This document shows positions 50,240 to 58,443 of a stretch of DNA of 64,000 nt, piece after piece. Both the position numbers and the translations under genes were made by a program. Source of the DNA: Psychromarinibacter halotolerans. GTDB taxonomy: Bacteria > Pseudomonadota > Alphaproteobacteria > Rhodobacterales > Rhodobacteraceae. Under the pieces are notes generated by a model. The model saw only the letters and a program-made list of their open reading frames with translations. It was not told where the DNA came from and did no database searches. The stretch spans positions 310,001 through 374,000 of the forward strand of contig NZ_JARGYD010000003.1 in the NCBI RefSeq assembly GCF_029168315.1, written 5' to 3'. Each line of letters starts with the position of its first letter. Position 1 is the first letter of the stretch.

Positions 50240-50800
50240 TTACATCGGGAACGGAGGATAGCCGAGCCACGTATGGATCGCCGCGATCACCGCGAACACC
50301 ACCAGCGTGATCAGGCCCAGCCGCACGTCTCCGGCGATGCTGCCGCCCTGCCAAGACGTCCGAAGGGGTTCCGCACGGTTGATGACGACGATCTCGACCA
50401 CGGCCCAGACGCCGAGCAGGCCGAACAGCAGAACCGAGGACAGGTCGCCGTTCACCAGAAGGTGGGCAAAGGACCATGTTAGCACGCCAAGCAGCATCGG
50501 ATGGCGCATCTTGGCCCGCAGGCGGCTTTTCGAATGCCCGACACCCAGCAGCCCGACGGCGATAAGCATCAGCAAGTTGTTCAGATGGCGCCCCCAAGAC
50601 GGCGGGTCATAGACGGGGACCCACTCGCTCCACCGGAAGCCCAGCACCATCAGCACCACCGACACCAGCAGGACCAGCGCGAAGACGCCCTTCGCGCCCG
50701 ACCCCATCTGGTTGTCCATCGCGGCGCGGCGCGCCGGGGCAAGGCGCTTGAACAGGTGAGCGGCCCACCAAAGGAAGATTCCGACAAGCAGCAGGATCAT
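50240..50800 (-). CDS. NnrU family membrane protein
   Basis: 186 residues from the ATG at 50800, which overlaps the mcl2 stop in ATGA. It has about five transmembrane helices (ILLLVGIFLWWAAHLFKRLA; VFALVLLVSVVLMVLGFRWS; LNNLLMLIAVGLLGVGHSKS; HPMLLGVLTWSFAHLLVNGD; LFGLLGVWAVVEIVVI). The HPMLxGxxxWxxAHLLxNGD motif is diagnostic of NnrU/isoprenylcysteine methyltransferase-like proteins. NnrU was linked to nitric-oxide metabolism in Rhodobacter, but no denitrification gene is near. Its role inside an ethylmalonyl-CoA operon is unknown. Confidence 0.9.
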   Translation of the reverse strand: MILLLVGIFLWWAAHLFKRLAPARRAAMDNQMGSGAKGVFALVLLVSVVLMVLGFRWSEWVPVYDPPSWGRHLNNLLMLIAVGLLGVGHSKSRLRAKMRHPMLLGVLTWSFAHLLVNGDLSSVLLFGLLGVWAVVEIVVINRAEPLRTSWQGGSIAGDVRLGLITLVVFAVIAAIHTWLGYPPFPM

Positions 50801-51657
50801 TGCGCAAGCTCCAGTGCGGTAATTGCCGCCGCGCGGGCCAGCGTGGCGCGGGCCGTTGCGACGTGAAGGTTCTCGACGATGCGGCCGTCCAGAACGGCAA
50901 CGCCCTGCCCCTCGGCCTCGGCGGATTCGAACGCCTCGATCTGGCGGCGGGCAAGGTCGACCTCGTCCTCGGACGGCGCGAAGGTCGCGTTCGCAACGGC
51001 CAGCTGCGCCGGGTGGATCAGCGACTTGCCGTCGAAGCCCATGTCGCGCCCCTGTTCGCATTCCGCGCGCAGGCCGTCCTCGTCCTTGAAGGCATTATAG
51101 ACGCCATCGACGCAGACCACCCCGTGCGCCCGCGCCGCCAGAAGGGCGATCTGCAGGCTGGTGATCAGCGGAAGGCGGTCGGCGCGGAACCGGCAGTTCA
51201 ACTCTTTGGCCAGATCGTTAGTGCCCATCACCATGCCCGTCAGGCGGGGATGCGCGGCGATCTCTTCGGCGTGCAGGATGCCTGCGGGCGTTTCGATCAT
51301 CGCCCACAGGTCGACGCCGGGCGCCAGATCCGCCACCGCATCAAGATCGGCGGCACGACCAACCTTGGGCAGCAGGATCGCGTCCGGTTTGGCCTTTGCG
51401 GCCATCGCGATATCTTCGCGCCCCCAATCGGTGTCCAGCCCGTTGACGCGGACGATCCGCGCGCGTGCGCCATAGCCGCCCTCCGCCAGCGCGGCGGCCA
51501 GCGTGGCGCGGGCGTTCGTCTTCTCATCGGCGGCCACGGCGTCCTCGAGATCGAAGATGATGGCGTCGGCGGGAAGCGAGCGGACCTTGTCCAGCGCGCG
51601 GTCCTTCGAGCCGGGGATATACAGGACGGATCGATAGGGCCGTACGTCTTCCGTCAT
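50797..51657 (-). CDS. mcl2: (3S)-malyl-CoA thioesterase (HpcH/HpaI aldolase family)
   Basis: 286 residues. Family features are RSVLYIPGSKDRALDKVRSL, IIFDLEDAVAADEKTNARAT, AILLPKVGRAADLDAV, MIETPAGILHAEEIAAHPRL and DGKSLIHPAQLAVAN, with Mg2+-binding Glu and Asp. The shorter length (286 against about 318 for Mcl1) and the position beside mch match Rhodobacter Mcl2. That enzyme hydrolyses (3S)-malyl-CoA to malate in the ethylmalonyl-CoA pathway. A beta-methylmalyl-CoA lyase (Mcl1-like) activity is the main alternative. It is the first gene of the operon, so its promoter lies in 51658-51975. Confidence 0.85.
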   Translation of the reverse strand: MTEDVRPYRSVLYIPGSKDRALDKVRSLPADAIIFDLEDAVAADEKTNARATLAAALAEGGYGARARIVRVNGLDTDWGREDIAMAAKAKPDAILLPKVGRAADLDAVADLAPGVDLWAMIETPAGILHAEEIAAHPRLTGMVMGTNDLAKELNCRFRADRLPLITSLQIALLAARAHGVVCVDGVYNAFKDEDGLRAECEQGRDMGFDGKSLIHPAQLAVANATFAPSEDEVDLARRQIEAFESAEAEGQGVAVLDGRIVENLHVATARATLARAAAITALELAQ

Positions 51658-51975
51658 GATTCTCGCTCTCCTCTCGCTATGCTCGGGAAACGAACACGAG
51701 CCGTTGCGCGAGGCAAGGATTGTTTTGCCGCAGCGCAGAATCTTGATCGTTATCAGCGTCTTGCGATTTTGAAGCGTTTGACGGCCGGACCGTTAACCAT
51801 TTTTTGGCCAGTTCGCACGACCTTGAGATCACGCCGCTCGTCGGGGGAAGGGCCGTGAAGACGGTCTCCGGTAGAATGCGGAAACGACGTCCGGCGTGTA
51901 TCGGATCGAAGGTGCGACCGCCCGCCGCGTGGCAGGCCAGGACGGATGCGCCTGACAGAAAAAGGGAAAGACAGA
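51658..51975. other. Divergent intergenic region between mcl2 and a small exported-protein gene
   Basis: 318 bp with no supported gene. It must contain the mcl2 promoter (minus) and that of the small plus-strand gene. It is AT-richer around 51770-51810 (ttaaccattttttgg). No clear palindrome, TGTGATCACA copy or -35/-10 pair was found. Confidence 0.5.
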
Positions 51976-52290
51976 ATGAAACGCTCGTTTCTCGCCCTCT
52001 CTCTTGGTGTCGGTGCCTGTGTCCTTTTCGCGGATCAGGCGATCGGCCAGGGCCGCAATTGCGCGGATCGCGAAACCGTCGTCGACCGCCTTGCCGAAGG
52101 CTACGGCGAAAGCCGGCAGTCGATGGGAATGGGGGCCAACAACTCGGTGATCGAGATTTTCGCCTCGATCGAGACCGGCACATGGACGATCACGGTCACC
52201 TTGCCGAACGGTCAGACCTGCCTTGTGGCATCCGGCCAGTCCTTCGAACGTCTGGACGAAGAACTGACGCCCGCAGGCATTCGCCTGTAA
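51976..52290 (+). CDS. Small exported protein of unknown function
   Basis: 104 residues from the ATG at 51976 (MKRSFLALSLGVGACVLFAD), with AAGGGAAAG upstream. The signal peptide ends near DQAIGQG. The mature part has two cysteines (NCADRETVVDRLAEGYGESR; NGQTCLVASGQSFE) that may form a disulfide, and VIEIFASIETGTWTITVTLP, a beta-rich core. Similar small periplasmic proteins occur in other Rhodobacteraceae (recalled, not checked). It is convergent with the TauE-like gene. Confidence 0.72.
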   Translation: MKRSFLALSLGVGACVLFADQAIGQGRNCADRETVVDRLAEGYGESRQSMGMGANNSVIEIFASIETGTWTITVTLPNGQTCLVASGQSFERLDEELTPAGIRL

Positions 52291-52322
52291 CGCCGGCGCG
52301 GGGCGCCCGACCGGGCCCCGGA

Positions 52323-53072
52323 TCAGGTCAGCGCGTCCCAGATCAGCTTTAGCCCCGCGCAGGTCAGAAACACATAGGTCAGGGCGAAGAACAGTCGCCC
52401 CGACACCCGCCGGTGCATCCAGACGCCCAGCCAGACCCCGGCAAAGGCGAGCGGCGCCAGCAGCAGATCCGCCAGCAGCGTCTGGCGCGTGAAGATTCCC
52501 AGCCCTGCATAGGGTGGGAACTTCAGCAGGTTCACCAGCCAGAACACGAGAACCGTCGTGGCCTGAAATTCCGTTTTCGTCAGCGGGCGCGACAACAGGT
52601 AGACCGCCGCCGGCGGTCCGCCGGCATGGCTGACGAAACTGGTGAAACCCGCCACACCGCCCGCAAGCATTCCGGCACGGTCGGACAAAGGCCGTGACGG
52701 ACGCAGCAGGCCCATCGCGCTTGCACCGCGAAACGCCACAAAGCCCAACGACACGGCCCCGATCAGCAGGCGTATCGCGTCGGCGTCGGCGACCCGCCAC
52801 AGCACCACGCCAAGCGCGACGCCCGGCACAGATCCGATCAGCAACGCCCGCGCCGAGGGCCAGTGCCACTGGCGCCAGTACGGGCGCAGCGCGCCGACAT
52901 CCATCAGCATCAGCAGCGGCAGCATCAGGCCCAGCGCCTGCCCCGGTTCCAGAATCAGCGCCAGAAGCGGCGTCGCGGCGAAGGCCGCGCCTGAACCGAA
53001 ACCGCCTTTCGATACCCCGGCGAACAGCACCGCGGGCACCGCGACCGCGAAGAATGCCGGATCCAGCTGCAT
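52323..53072 (-). CDS. Sulfite exporter TauE/SafE family permease
   Basis: 249 residues from the ATG at 53072 (MQLDPAFFAVAVPAVLFAGV), with GAGAGG upstream; the longer frame to 53198 is not used. About seven or eight transmembrane helices carry the duplicated TauE motif: SKGGFGSGAAFAATPLLALI in the first half and GGVAGFTSFVSHAGGPPAAV in the second. TauE-type permeases export sulfite, sulfoacetate or similar organic anions. The substrate is unknown here. It diverges from mdh by 178 bp, which contains the arms CATGG/CCATG around 53151-53164. Confidence 0.88.
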   Translation of the reverse strand: MQLDPAFFAVAVPAVLFAGVSKGGFGSGAAFAATPLLALILEPGQALGLMLPLLMLMDVGALRPYWRQWHWPSARALLIGSVPGVALGVVLWRVADADAIRLLIGAVSLGFVAFRGASAMGLLRPSRPLSDRAGMLAGGVAGFTSFVSHAGGPPAAVYLLSRPLTKTEFQATTVLVFWLVNLLKFPPYAGLGIFTRQTLLADLLLAPLAFAGVWLGVWMHRRVSGRLFFALTYVFLTCAGLKLIWDALT

Positions 53073-53250
53073 TTGCCTCTCCCGATCAGTTTTCTGTTGC
53101 ACGACATACACTTGTAACGGTTCGAGGCCGTTCGTACCCCATGGTATGCCATGTATCGCGATTTGCGCGCCCACCCGGCGCGGCTTGCACCGCAGCATGG
53201 GAAAGACTAGGCATCGCGTGGAAAATCAACTGGACCGGAGACAGGATCAA

Positions 53251-54213
53251 ATGGCCAGACCGAAAATTGCCCTGATCGGGGCGGGACAGATCGGTGGTAC
53301 GCTCGCCCACCTGGCGGCAATGAAGGAACTGGGCGACGTCGTCCTGTTCGACATCGCCGAGGGCGTTCCGGAAGGCAAGGCGCTGGACATCGCCGAATCC
53401 GGCCCGTCGGAAGGCTTCGACGCCAGCCTGAAGGGCACGCAGGACTACGCCGACATCGCCGGCGCCGACGTCTGCATCGTGACCGCCGGTGTCCCGCGCA
53501 AGCCGGGCATGAGCCGCGACGACCTGCTGGGCATCAACCTGAAGGTCATGAAGTCGGTCGGTGAAGGCATCAAGGCGCACGCTCCGGATGCGTTCGTGAT
53601 CTGCATCACCAACCCGCTCGACGCGATGGTCTGGGCCCTGCAGCAGTTCTCGGGCCTGCCCGCGAACAAGGTCTGCGGCATGGCCGGCGTGCTGGACTCG
53701 GCCCGCTTCCGCCACTTCCTGTCGCTGGAATTCGGCGTGTCGATGAAAGACGTCACCGCGTTCGTCCTTGGCGGCCACGGCGACACGATGGTCCCGTCGG
53801 TGCGTTACTCGACCGTCGGCGGCATCCCCCTTCCCGATCTCGTGGAAATGGGCTGGACCACCCAGGACAAGCTGGACGCCATCCTGCAGCGCACCCGTGA
53901 CGGTGGCGCCGAGATCGTCGGCCTGCTGAAAACCGGCTCGGCGTTCTACGCCCCGGCCACCAGCGCCATCGAGATGGCCGAGGCCTACCTCAAGGACCAG
54001 AAGCGTCTTCTGCCCTGCGCCGCGTATTGCGACGGCGAACTGGGCGTGAAGGGCATGTACGTGGGCGTGCCCACGATCATCGGCGCCGGCGGGATCGAGA
54101 AGGTCGTGGACATCAAGCTCAACAAGGAAGAGCAGACAATGTTCGACAAATCGGTCGACGCCGTCAAAGGTCTGGTCGAGGCCTGCAAGGGCATCGACGA
54201 CAGCCTGTCCTGA
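53251..54213 (+). CDS. mdh: Malate dehydrogenase
   Basis: 320 residues from the ATG at 53251 (MARPKIALIGAGQIGGTLAH), preceded by GGAGACAGGATCAA; the very long frame from 52642 is not coding before this ATG. It is an NAD-dependent LDH-like malate dehydrogenase. The Rossmann motif is GAGQIGG, the substrate arginines lie in RKPGMSRDDLL, and the catalytic His is in GGHGDTMVP. It oxidises malate to oxaloacetate. It has its own strong terminator and carries no TGTGATCACA site, unlike sdhC and sucC. Confidence 0.97.
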   Translation: MARPKIALIGAGQIGGTLAHLAAMKELGDVVLFDIAEGVPEGKALDIAESGPSEGFDASLKGTQDYADIAGADVCIVTAGVPRKPGMSRDDLLGINLKVMKSVGEGIKAHAPDAFVICITNPLDAMVWALQQFSGLPANKVCGMAGVLDSARFRHFLSLEFGVSMKDVTAFVLGGHGDTMVPSVRYSTVGGIPLPDLVEMGWTTQDKLDAILQRTRDGGAEIVGLLKTGSAFYAPATSAIEMAEAYLKDQKRLLPCAAYCDGELGVKGMYVGVPTIIGAGGIEKVVDIKLNKEEQTMFDKSVDAVKGLVEACKGIDDSLS

Positions 54214-54270
54214 TCTACGGGTCACACGAACCGGTCGGGACACCCCGGCCGGTCCGGAAATCCCCCGTTG

Positions 54271-54300
54271 AATGCGCGCCCCTGGGCGCGCATTTTCGTT
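54271..54300 (+). terminator. mdh: Rho-independent terminator of mdh
   Basis: Perfect 10-bp stem (aatgcgcgcc at 54271-54280, ggcgcgcatt at 54285-54294), 4-nt loop, then ttcgtttc. It starts 57 bp past the mdh stop. Confidence 0.85.
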
Positions 54301-54342
54301 TCAGGGTCCCGCCGTCGGACCCGGACGCACGGGGGGAGACCG

Positions 54343-55533
54343 ATGTTCCGTTACAGCCTTGCCATCCTGATCTGCACCGCCCTGCCCGCTTGGGCACAGG
54401 CGCCCGACATCACCGACCGCCTGCGCGACGAAGGGATCGCCCCGACCGAGGCCTATCTTGCCGCCTTGCCCGACCCTGACCCGACCGAACGGTTCGCCCT
54501 TGGCGGGGTCAGGTTCCTGCGCGCGATCGAGGTCACGCTTCAGACACGCTGGCGCATGGGCTTCAACGCCGCGCGCACAGAACTGCCGGTGCTGAGATTG
54601 CCGGTGCCGCCGAACCTTTCGCCCGAACCGTTCGATCCCGCCGCGATCACCGCGCTGTTCACGCAGATGCTGCCGGACATGGATGCCGCCCGCGCACCGC
54701 TTTTGACGATCGGGGACGACGACGCCGTCTCGCTGCCGATCCGGCTGGACGAGATGTGGTTCGACATCAACATGAACGGAACCCGCGACGAGGGCGAGGG
54801 TCTGGTCAATGTCGCCGGGCTTGCCCTGACCGGGCGCGGGATGGACGCCGACCGCCTACCGCCCCTGGTGTTCGACACGTCCGACGCCGCGTGGCTGGCG
54901 GCTTACACGCACCTTCTGGCCGCCTTCTCGGAACTGGTGCTGGCCTTCGATCCGACCGAACAGATCGCCCGCATCGCGGCCTCCTCGCAGGAGATGAACG
55001 CACTGGCGGCCGACACGCCGTATGTCAACGCGATGGACATGCAGTTCGGGCAACAGGTCGACCGGATCGCCGCGATCTACCTGTCCCTGCGCCAGCCGCC
55101 CGACGCTGAACACACCCGCGCCGCCCGCGAGCACCTGTTGCAGATGATCGCGCAGAACCGCGTGTTCTGGTCCCGTGTCGCCGCCGAAACGGACAACAAC
55201 GGCGAATGGATTCCCAACGACCTGCAGCAGCAGGGCCTTGGGCTAGAGGTGCCCGCCGGAACCGGGGCGCGCTGGCTGGCGGTGCTGGACGACGCCGAGA
55301 AACTGCTGAACGGAGAGGTTCTGATCCCCTACTGGCGACTTCGCCAGGGCGCCGGTCTGAACCTGCAATCCATGTTCGAAGACCCGATCCCGGTCGACAT
55401 TGCCGAATGGGTTCACGGGGTCGGCCTGATGCGCTATGCCGAGGAAGGACAGCGCCTAGCGCGCGACAATTGGCTGGATTTCACGCGGCTTGCCCGCGGT
55501 GACACGATGATGTTCGTCGTGTTCCTGAACTGA
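54343..55533 (+). CDS. Exported protein of unknown function
   Basis: 396 residues from the ATG at 54343 (MFRYSLAILICTALPAWAQA), with GGGGGGAGACCG upstream; the signal peptide is cleaved after AQA or AWA. The mature protein has DEMWFDINMNGTRDEGEGLV, which looks like a calcium-binding EF-hand-type DxNxNGxxDxGE loop. It also has a helical NAMDMQFGQQVDRIAAIYLS and a C-terminal QSMFEDPIPVDIAEWVHGVG. I do not recognise the family. It stands alone between the mdh terminator and the sucC operators. Confidence 0.75.
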   Translation: MFRYSLAILICTALPAWAQAPDITDRLRDEGIAPTEAYLAALPDPDPTERFALGGVRFLRAIEVTLQTRWRMGFNAARTELPVLRLPVPPNLSPEPFDPAAITALFTQMLPDMDAARAPLLTIGDDDAVSLPIRLDEMWFDINMNGTRDEGEGLVNVAGLALTGRGMDADRLPPLVFDTSDAAWLAAYTHLLAAFSELVLAFDPTEQIARIAASSQEMNALAADTPYVNAMDMQFGQQVDRIAAIYLSLRQPPDAEHTRAAREHLLQMIAQNRVFWSRVAAETDNNGEWIPNDLQQQGLGLEVPAGTGARWLAVLDDAEKLLNGEVLIPYWRLRQGAGLNLQSMFEDPIPVDIAEWVHGVGLMRYAEEGQRLARDNWLDFTRLARGDTMMFVVFLN

Positions 55534-55586
55534 CCCCGCCTTCCGGATCGCATTGATTCTCTCAACAGGACAAGGTTTTTGCCGTT

Positions 55587-55617
55587 TGTGATCACACGAT
55601 TTCCGCGTGTGATCACA
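55587..55617. promoter_or_regulatory. Paired TGTGATCACA operator upstream of sucC
   Basis: Two identical TGTGATCACA palindromes lie at 55587-55596 and 55608-55617, 21 bp centre to centre. They are 123-153 bp before the sucC start, in the 206-bp interval after the exported-protein gene. Motif and spacing equal the pair upstream of sdhC, which indicates co-regulation of sdhCDA and the suc operon. Confidence 0.78.
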
Positions 55618-55739
55618 AATCCGGGAAAATGGCGGACGTTCGCGCAATCAGGCGTAAAACCTGTTTAAGCCTGTCGGTGTATCGTGGCATGGAATTCGCG
55701 ACATAACGATCCCCGACTTCACGAGCGAGGAAAAGCTTC

Positions 55740-56933
55740 ATGAACATCCACGAATACCAGGCGAAGGCGCTTCTGCGCGAGTACGGCTGCCCCGTTTCGG
55801 ACGGTCGCGTCGTCCTGAACGCCGCCGACGCCAAGACCGCAGCTGGCGAACTCGACGGTCCGCTCTGGGTGGTCAAGGCGCAGATCCACGCCGGCGGCCG
55901 CGGCAAGGGCTCGTTCAAAGAGGCCGAGGCCGGCGAAAAAGGCGGCGTCCGCCTTGCGAAGTCGGTCGAAGAGGCCGCTGACGAAGCCAAGAAGATGCTG
56001 GGCAAGACGCTGGTCACGCACCAGACCGGCCCGGCGGGCAAGCAGGTCAACCGCATCTACATCGAAGACGGTTCCGACATCGAACGCGAACTGTACCTCG
56101 CGCTTCTGGTGGACCGCCAGACCAGCCGCGTGTCCTTCGTCTGCTCGACCGAGGGCGGCATGGACATCGAAGAGGTCGCCGCGTCGACCCCCGAGAAGAT
56201 CCTGTCGTTCAGCGTCGACCCGGCCACCGGCTACCAGCCGTTCCACGGCCGCCGCGTCGCGTTCTCGCTGGGCCTTGAAGGGCCGGCGCAGAAACAGTGC
56301 GTCAAGCTGATGGGTCAGCTCTATAAAGCCTTCGTCGAGAAGGACATGGAGATGCTGGAAATCAACCCGCTGATCCTGATGCCGGGCGGTAACCTGAAAG
56401 TTCTGGACGCCAAGCTGGGCTTCGACGGCAACGCCATGTACCGGCAGGCCGACGTCGCCAACCTGCGCGACGAAACGGAAGAGGACCCCAAGGAACTGGC
56501 GGCCTCCAAGTACGACCTGAACTACATCGCGCTGGACGGCGAGATTGGCTGCATGGTCAACGGCGCCGGTCTTGCGATGGCGACGATGGACATCATCAAG
56601 CTGTACGGCGCGGAACCGGCCAACTTCCTTGACGTCGGCGGCGGCGCCACGAAGGAAAAGGTGACCGAGGCGTTCAAGATCATCACGTCCGACAAGAACG
56701 TGAAGGGTATCCTTGTGAACATCTTCGGCGGCATCATGCGCTGCGACGTCATCGCCGAGGGCGTGATCGCCGCGGTGAAGGAAGTCGGCCTTGAGGTTCC
56801 GCTGGTCGTGCGTCTCGAAGGCACGAACGTCGACAAGGGCAAAGAGATCATCGCGAACTCTGGCCTGAACGTGATCGCGGCGGACGACCTGAAGGACGGC
56901 GCCGAAAAGATCGTGAAGGCCGTCAAGGGCTGA
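55740..56933 (+). CDS. sucC: Succinyl-CoA synthetase beta subunit
   Basis: 397 residues (MNIHEYQAKALLREYGCPVS), with GCGAGGAAAAGC upstream. The N-terminal ATP-grasp domain includes VVKAQIHAGGRGKGSFKEAE and EINPLILMPGGNLKVLDAKL. The C-terminal CoA-ligase domain has NFLDVGGGATKEKVTEAFKI and ILVNIFGGIMRCDVIAEGVI. With SucD it makes succinyl-CoA to succinate plus ATP or GTP. Two TGTGATCACA sites precede it. Unusually, sucD does not follow directly: three small genes and a hairpin intervene. Confidence 0.97.
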   Translation: MNIHEYQAKALLREYGCPVSDGRVVLNAADAKTAAGELDGPLWVVKAQIHAGGRGKGSFKEAEAGEKGGVRLAKSVEEAADEAKKMLGKTLVTHQTGPAGKQVNRIYIEDGSDIERELYLALLVDRQTSRVSFVCSTEGGMDIEEVAASTPEKILSFSVDPATGYQPFHGRRVAFSLGLEGPAQKQCVKLMGQLYKAFVEKDMEMLEINPLILMPGGNLKVLDAKLGFDGNAMYRQADVANLRDETEEDPKELAASKYDLNYIALDGEIGCMVNGAGLAMATMDIIKLYGAEPANFLDVGGGATKEKVTEAFKIITSDKNVKGILVNIFGGIMRCDVIAEGVIAAVKEVGLEVPLVVRLEGTNVDKGKEIIANSGLNVIAADDLKDGAEKIVKAVKG

Positions 56934-56968
56934 CCGTGATCGGGGTCGGCTTTCATAAGCTTCTGGAC

Positions 56969-56991
56969 GCCGCCGCGGAACCCGCGGCGGC
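56969..56991 (+). terminator. Hairpin directly after sucC
   Basis: Perfect 10-bp stem (gccgccgcgg at 56969-56978, ccgcggcggc at 56982-56991) with a 3-nt loop, 36 bp after the sucC stop, followed by cctggcgtgttctt. It is possibly a partial terminator or an mRNA stabiliser that sets expression of the downstream genes relative to sucC. Confidence 0.5.
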
Positions 56992-57026
56992 CCTGGCGTG
57001 TTCTTCGTCAAACGGAGTGCACTGCC

Positions 57027-57362
57027 ATGACATTGAAGATGCCGACCCTACCCAAAACCATCCCGGTCTCCGAGCCGACGACGAAGCGCATCCTGCCGCT
57101 GGCGATCGGCGCGGGGTTGCTGGCCGCCGGGGCCTATCTGTGGCGCACCAAGCCGCAGGCTTTGAACATCCCCGACCCGATGCCGATGGACGACGCAAGG
57201 CAGTCGAACGCCCTGCAGCGCGCCGTGCGGAAGTCGCGGAACGGGGTCAGCCTTGTCGCGCCGGACAATCTTGGCGTTTCGGTCGGACGGTCGATGGTGA
57301 TCGCCGGAACCGCGCTGATGGTTACCCGTCTGCTGGACGAACTGTCCGGGCCGCATCGCTAG
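57027..57362 (+). CDS. Small membrane-anchored protein, unknown function
   Basis: 111 residues. One N-terminal transmembrane helix (RILPLAIGAGLLAAGAYLW) lies near residue 25. A second hydrophobic stretch (SMVIAGTALMVTRLLDELSG) is near the C-terminus. In between is a polar NIPDPMPMDDARQSNALQRA segment. ACGGAG lies 9 bp before the ATG. I do not recognise the family. It is the first of three small genes placed between sucC and sucD, and its end lies only a few bases from the next gene. Confidence 0.62.
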   Translation: MTLKMPTLPKTIPVSEPTTKRILPLAIGAGLLAAGAYLWRTKPQALNIPDPMPMDDARQSNALQRAVRKSRNGVSLVAPDNLGVSVGRSMVIAGTALMVTRLLDELSGPHR

Positions 57363-57370
57363 GGCTGGTC

Positions 57371-57886
57371 TTGCTGGCGGCGGCCACCACCGGCGCCGCC
57401 GCGCAGGGCAAGTCCGGACAAACCGGCGCCGCGCCGTCCGTGTCTGAGGCCCCCGCGCCGGAACCTGCCCCGACCGAGCTAATGCGCATGGCGACCGAGA
57501 TCTGCCTGCGCAACTATCGCTCTGCCGCGGAGATTCCGGCCGCGCTGGAAGCGGCGGGATTCACGCTGGTGCCCGGGATGGACGAAGGCGTCAGCGAAGT
57601 AACCGGCCCCCGCATTTTCGGTTGGGTCGACCCGAGCCAGAATTATTGCTCTTTCCAGTCGACGGACGTGCCGCTGGCCGACGCGATCGCGATGGGAAGC
57701 GCCCTTGCAGGCACCCTTTTTCCCGACATGGTCCAAGAAGGTCATCCCGAACGCGGGCTATCGTCTCCGTGCGACGGGCTTTCCATTTTCGCCCCACAAT
57801 CGCTGATCTGGGTCCACTATGCCGCCGCCGGAAACTCTGGCGAGTGCAACGTGGACGGCACCAGCGCAATCATTTTGAACTTGTAG
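57371..57886 (+). CDS. Exported cysteine-containing protein A of the sucC-sucD interval, start uncertain
   Basis: About 171 residues if the TTG at 57371 is used. No ATG or GTG gives a normal start, and hydrophobic signal-like residues extend a few codons upstream (SLGLVLLAAATTGAAA). The body includes LMRMATEICLRNYRSAAEIP, AALEAAGFTLVPGM, NYCSFQSTDVPLADAI and a C-terminal GNSGECNVDGTSAIIL. It shares its layout (early Cys, AAGF motif, later Cys residues) with the next gene, so the two look like divergent paralogues. Probably periplasmic; function unknown. Confidence 0.6.
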   Translation: MLAAATTGAAAQGKSGQTGAAPSVSEAPAPEPAPTELMRMATEICLRNYRSAAEIPAALEAAGFTLVPGMDEGVSEVTGPRIFGWVDPSQNYCSFQSTDVPLADAIAMGSALAGTLFPDMVQEGHPERGLSSPCDGLSIFAPQSLIWVHYAAAGNSGECNVDGTSAIILNL

Positions 57887-57891
57887 GGATT

Positions 57892-58443
57892 ATGAAGATG
57901 CGTATTGCCACTTCCACACTGATTGCATCGCTTTCACTGTCGCTTGCCACTCCCGCCCTGCCGCAAAGCTTCGAGCAGGCGGTCGAGGACAACATGCGTC
58001 TTGGCCTGCGCCTGTGCCTGCTGGACGCGCCTGGCCACGAGGCCTGGGCGCAGGCGTTTCGCAACGCCGGCTTCGCCGAGCAGGTCGAACGCAGCAGCGT
58101 GAACAGCGACACGACCCACACGTTCACGGGTCCCGCCGACACCGTCAGCATCGAGCTGTACTACGGTGAGATGCCTGAATTCTGTTCGCCGTCCAGCACC
58201 CACCTTGGCGTGGCCGGCGCGAACGCGATCCTCGATGCCGTCGTTCCGGCCCGCTATCCGGGCTACGTCCGCTTCGTCACTACGGGTCCCGTCGACCCGG
58301 CCACCGGCCAGCCGGTCGAGTGTGTCCGGTACGAGGACCCCACCAATCCGATCGGTCATGTCGTGGGCGTCATCTCGCTCGACGGCGAGGCCGGCTGCGT
58401 CGCAAACGGCACCAGCCGTTTCTACAGTTCTTACCGCGTGTAA
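57892..58443 (+). CDS. Exported cysteine-containing protein B of the sucC-sucD interval
   Basis: 183 residues from the ATG at 57892 (a second ATG lies at 57898), with signal peptide MKMRIATSTLIASLSLSLAT ending near ALPQS. The mature part has RLGLRLCLLDAPGHEAWAQA, FRNAGFAEQVERSSVN, YYGEMPEFCSPSSTHLGV and VECVRYEDPTNPIGHVVGVI, plus a late Cys in LDGEAGCVANG. Four cysteines suggest disulfides. It resembles the preceding gene in arrangement. It ends 17 bp before sucD and is co-directional. Function unknown. Confidence 0.7.
   Translation: MKMRIATSTLIASLSLSLATPALPQSFEQAVEDNMRLGLRLCLLDAPGHEAWAQAFRNAGFAEQVERSSVNSDTTHTFTGPADTVSIELYYGEMPEFCSPSSTHLGVAGANAILDAVVPARYPGYVRFVTTGPVDPATGQPVECVRYEDPTNPIGHVVGVISLDGEAGCVANGTSRFYSSYRV

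Noticed and set aside
53085..53250. Longer mdh or TauE reading frames through the intergenic region
   Set aside because: The residues before the chosen ATGs match no family, and a good ribosome-binding site precedes each chosen start.
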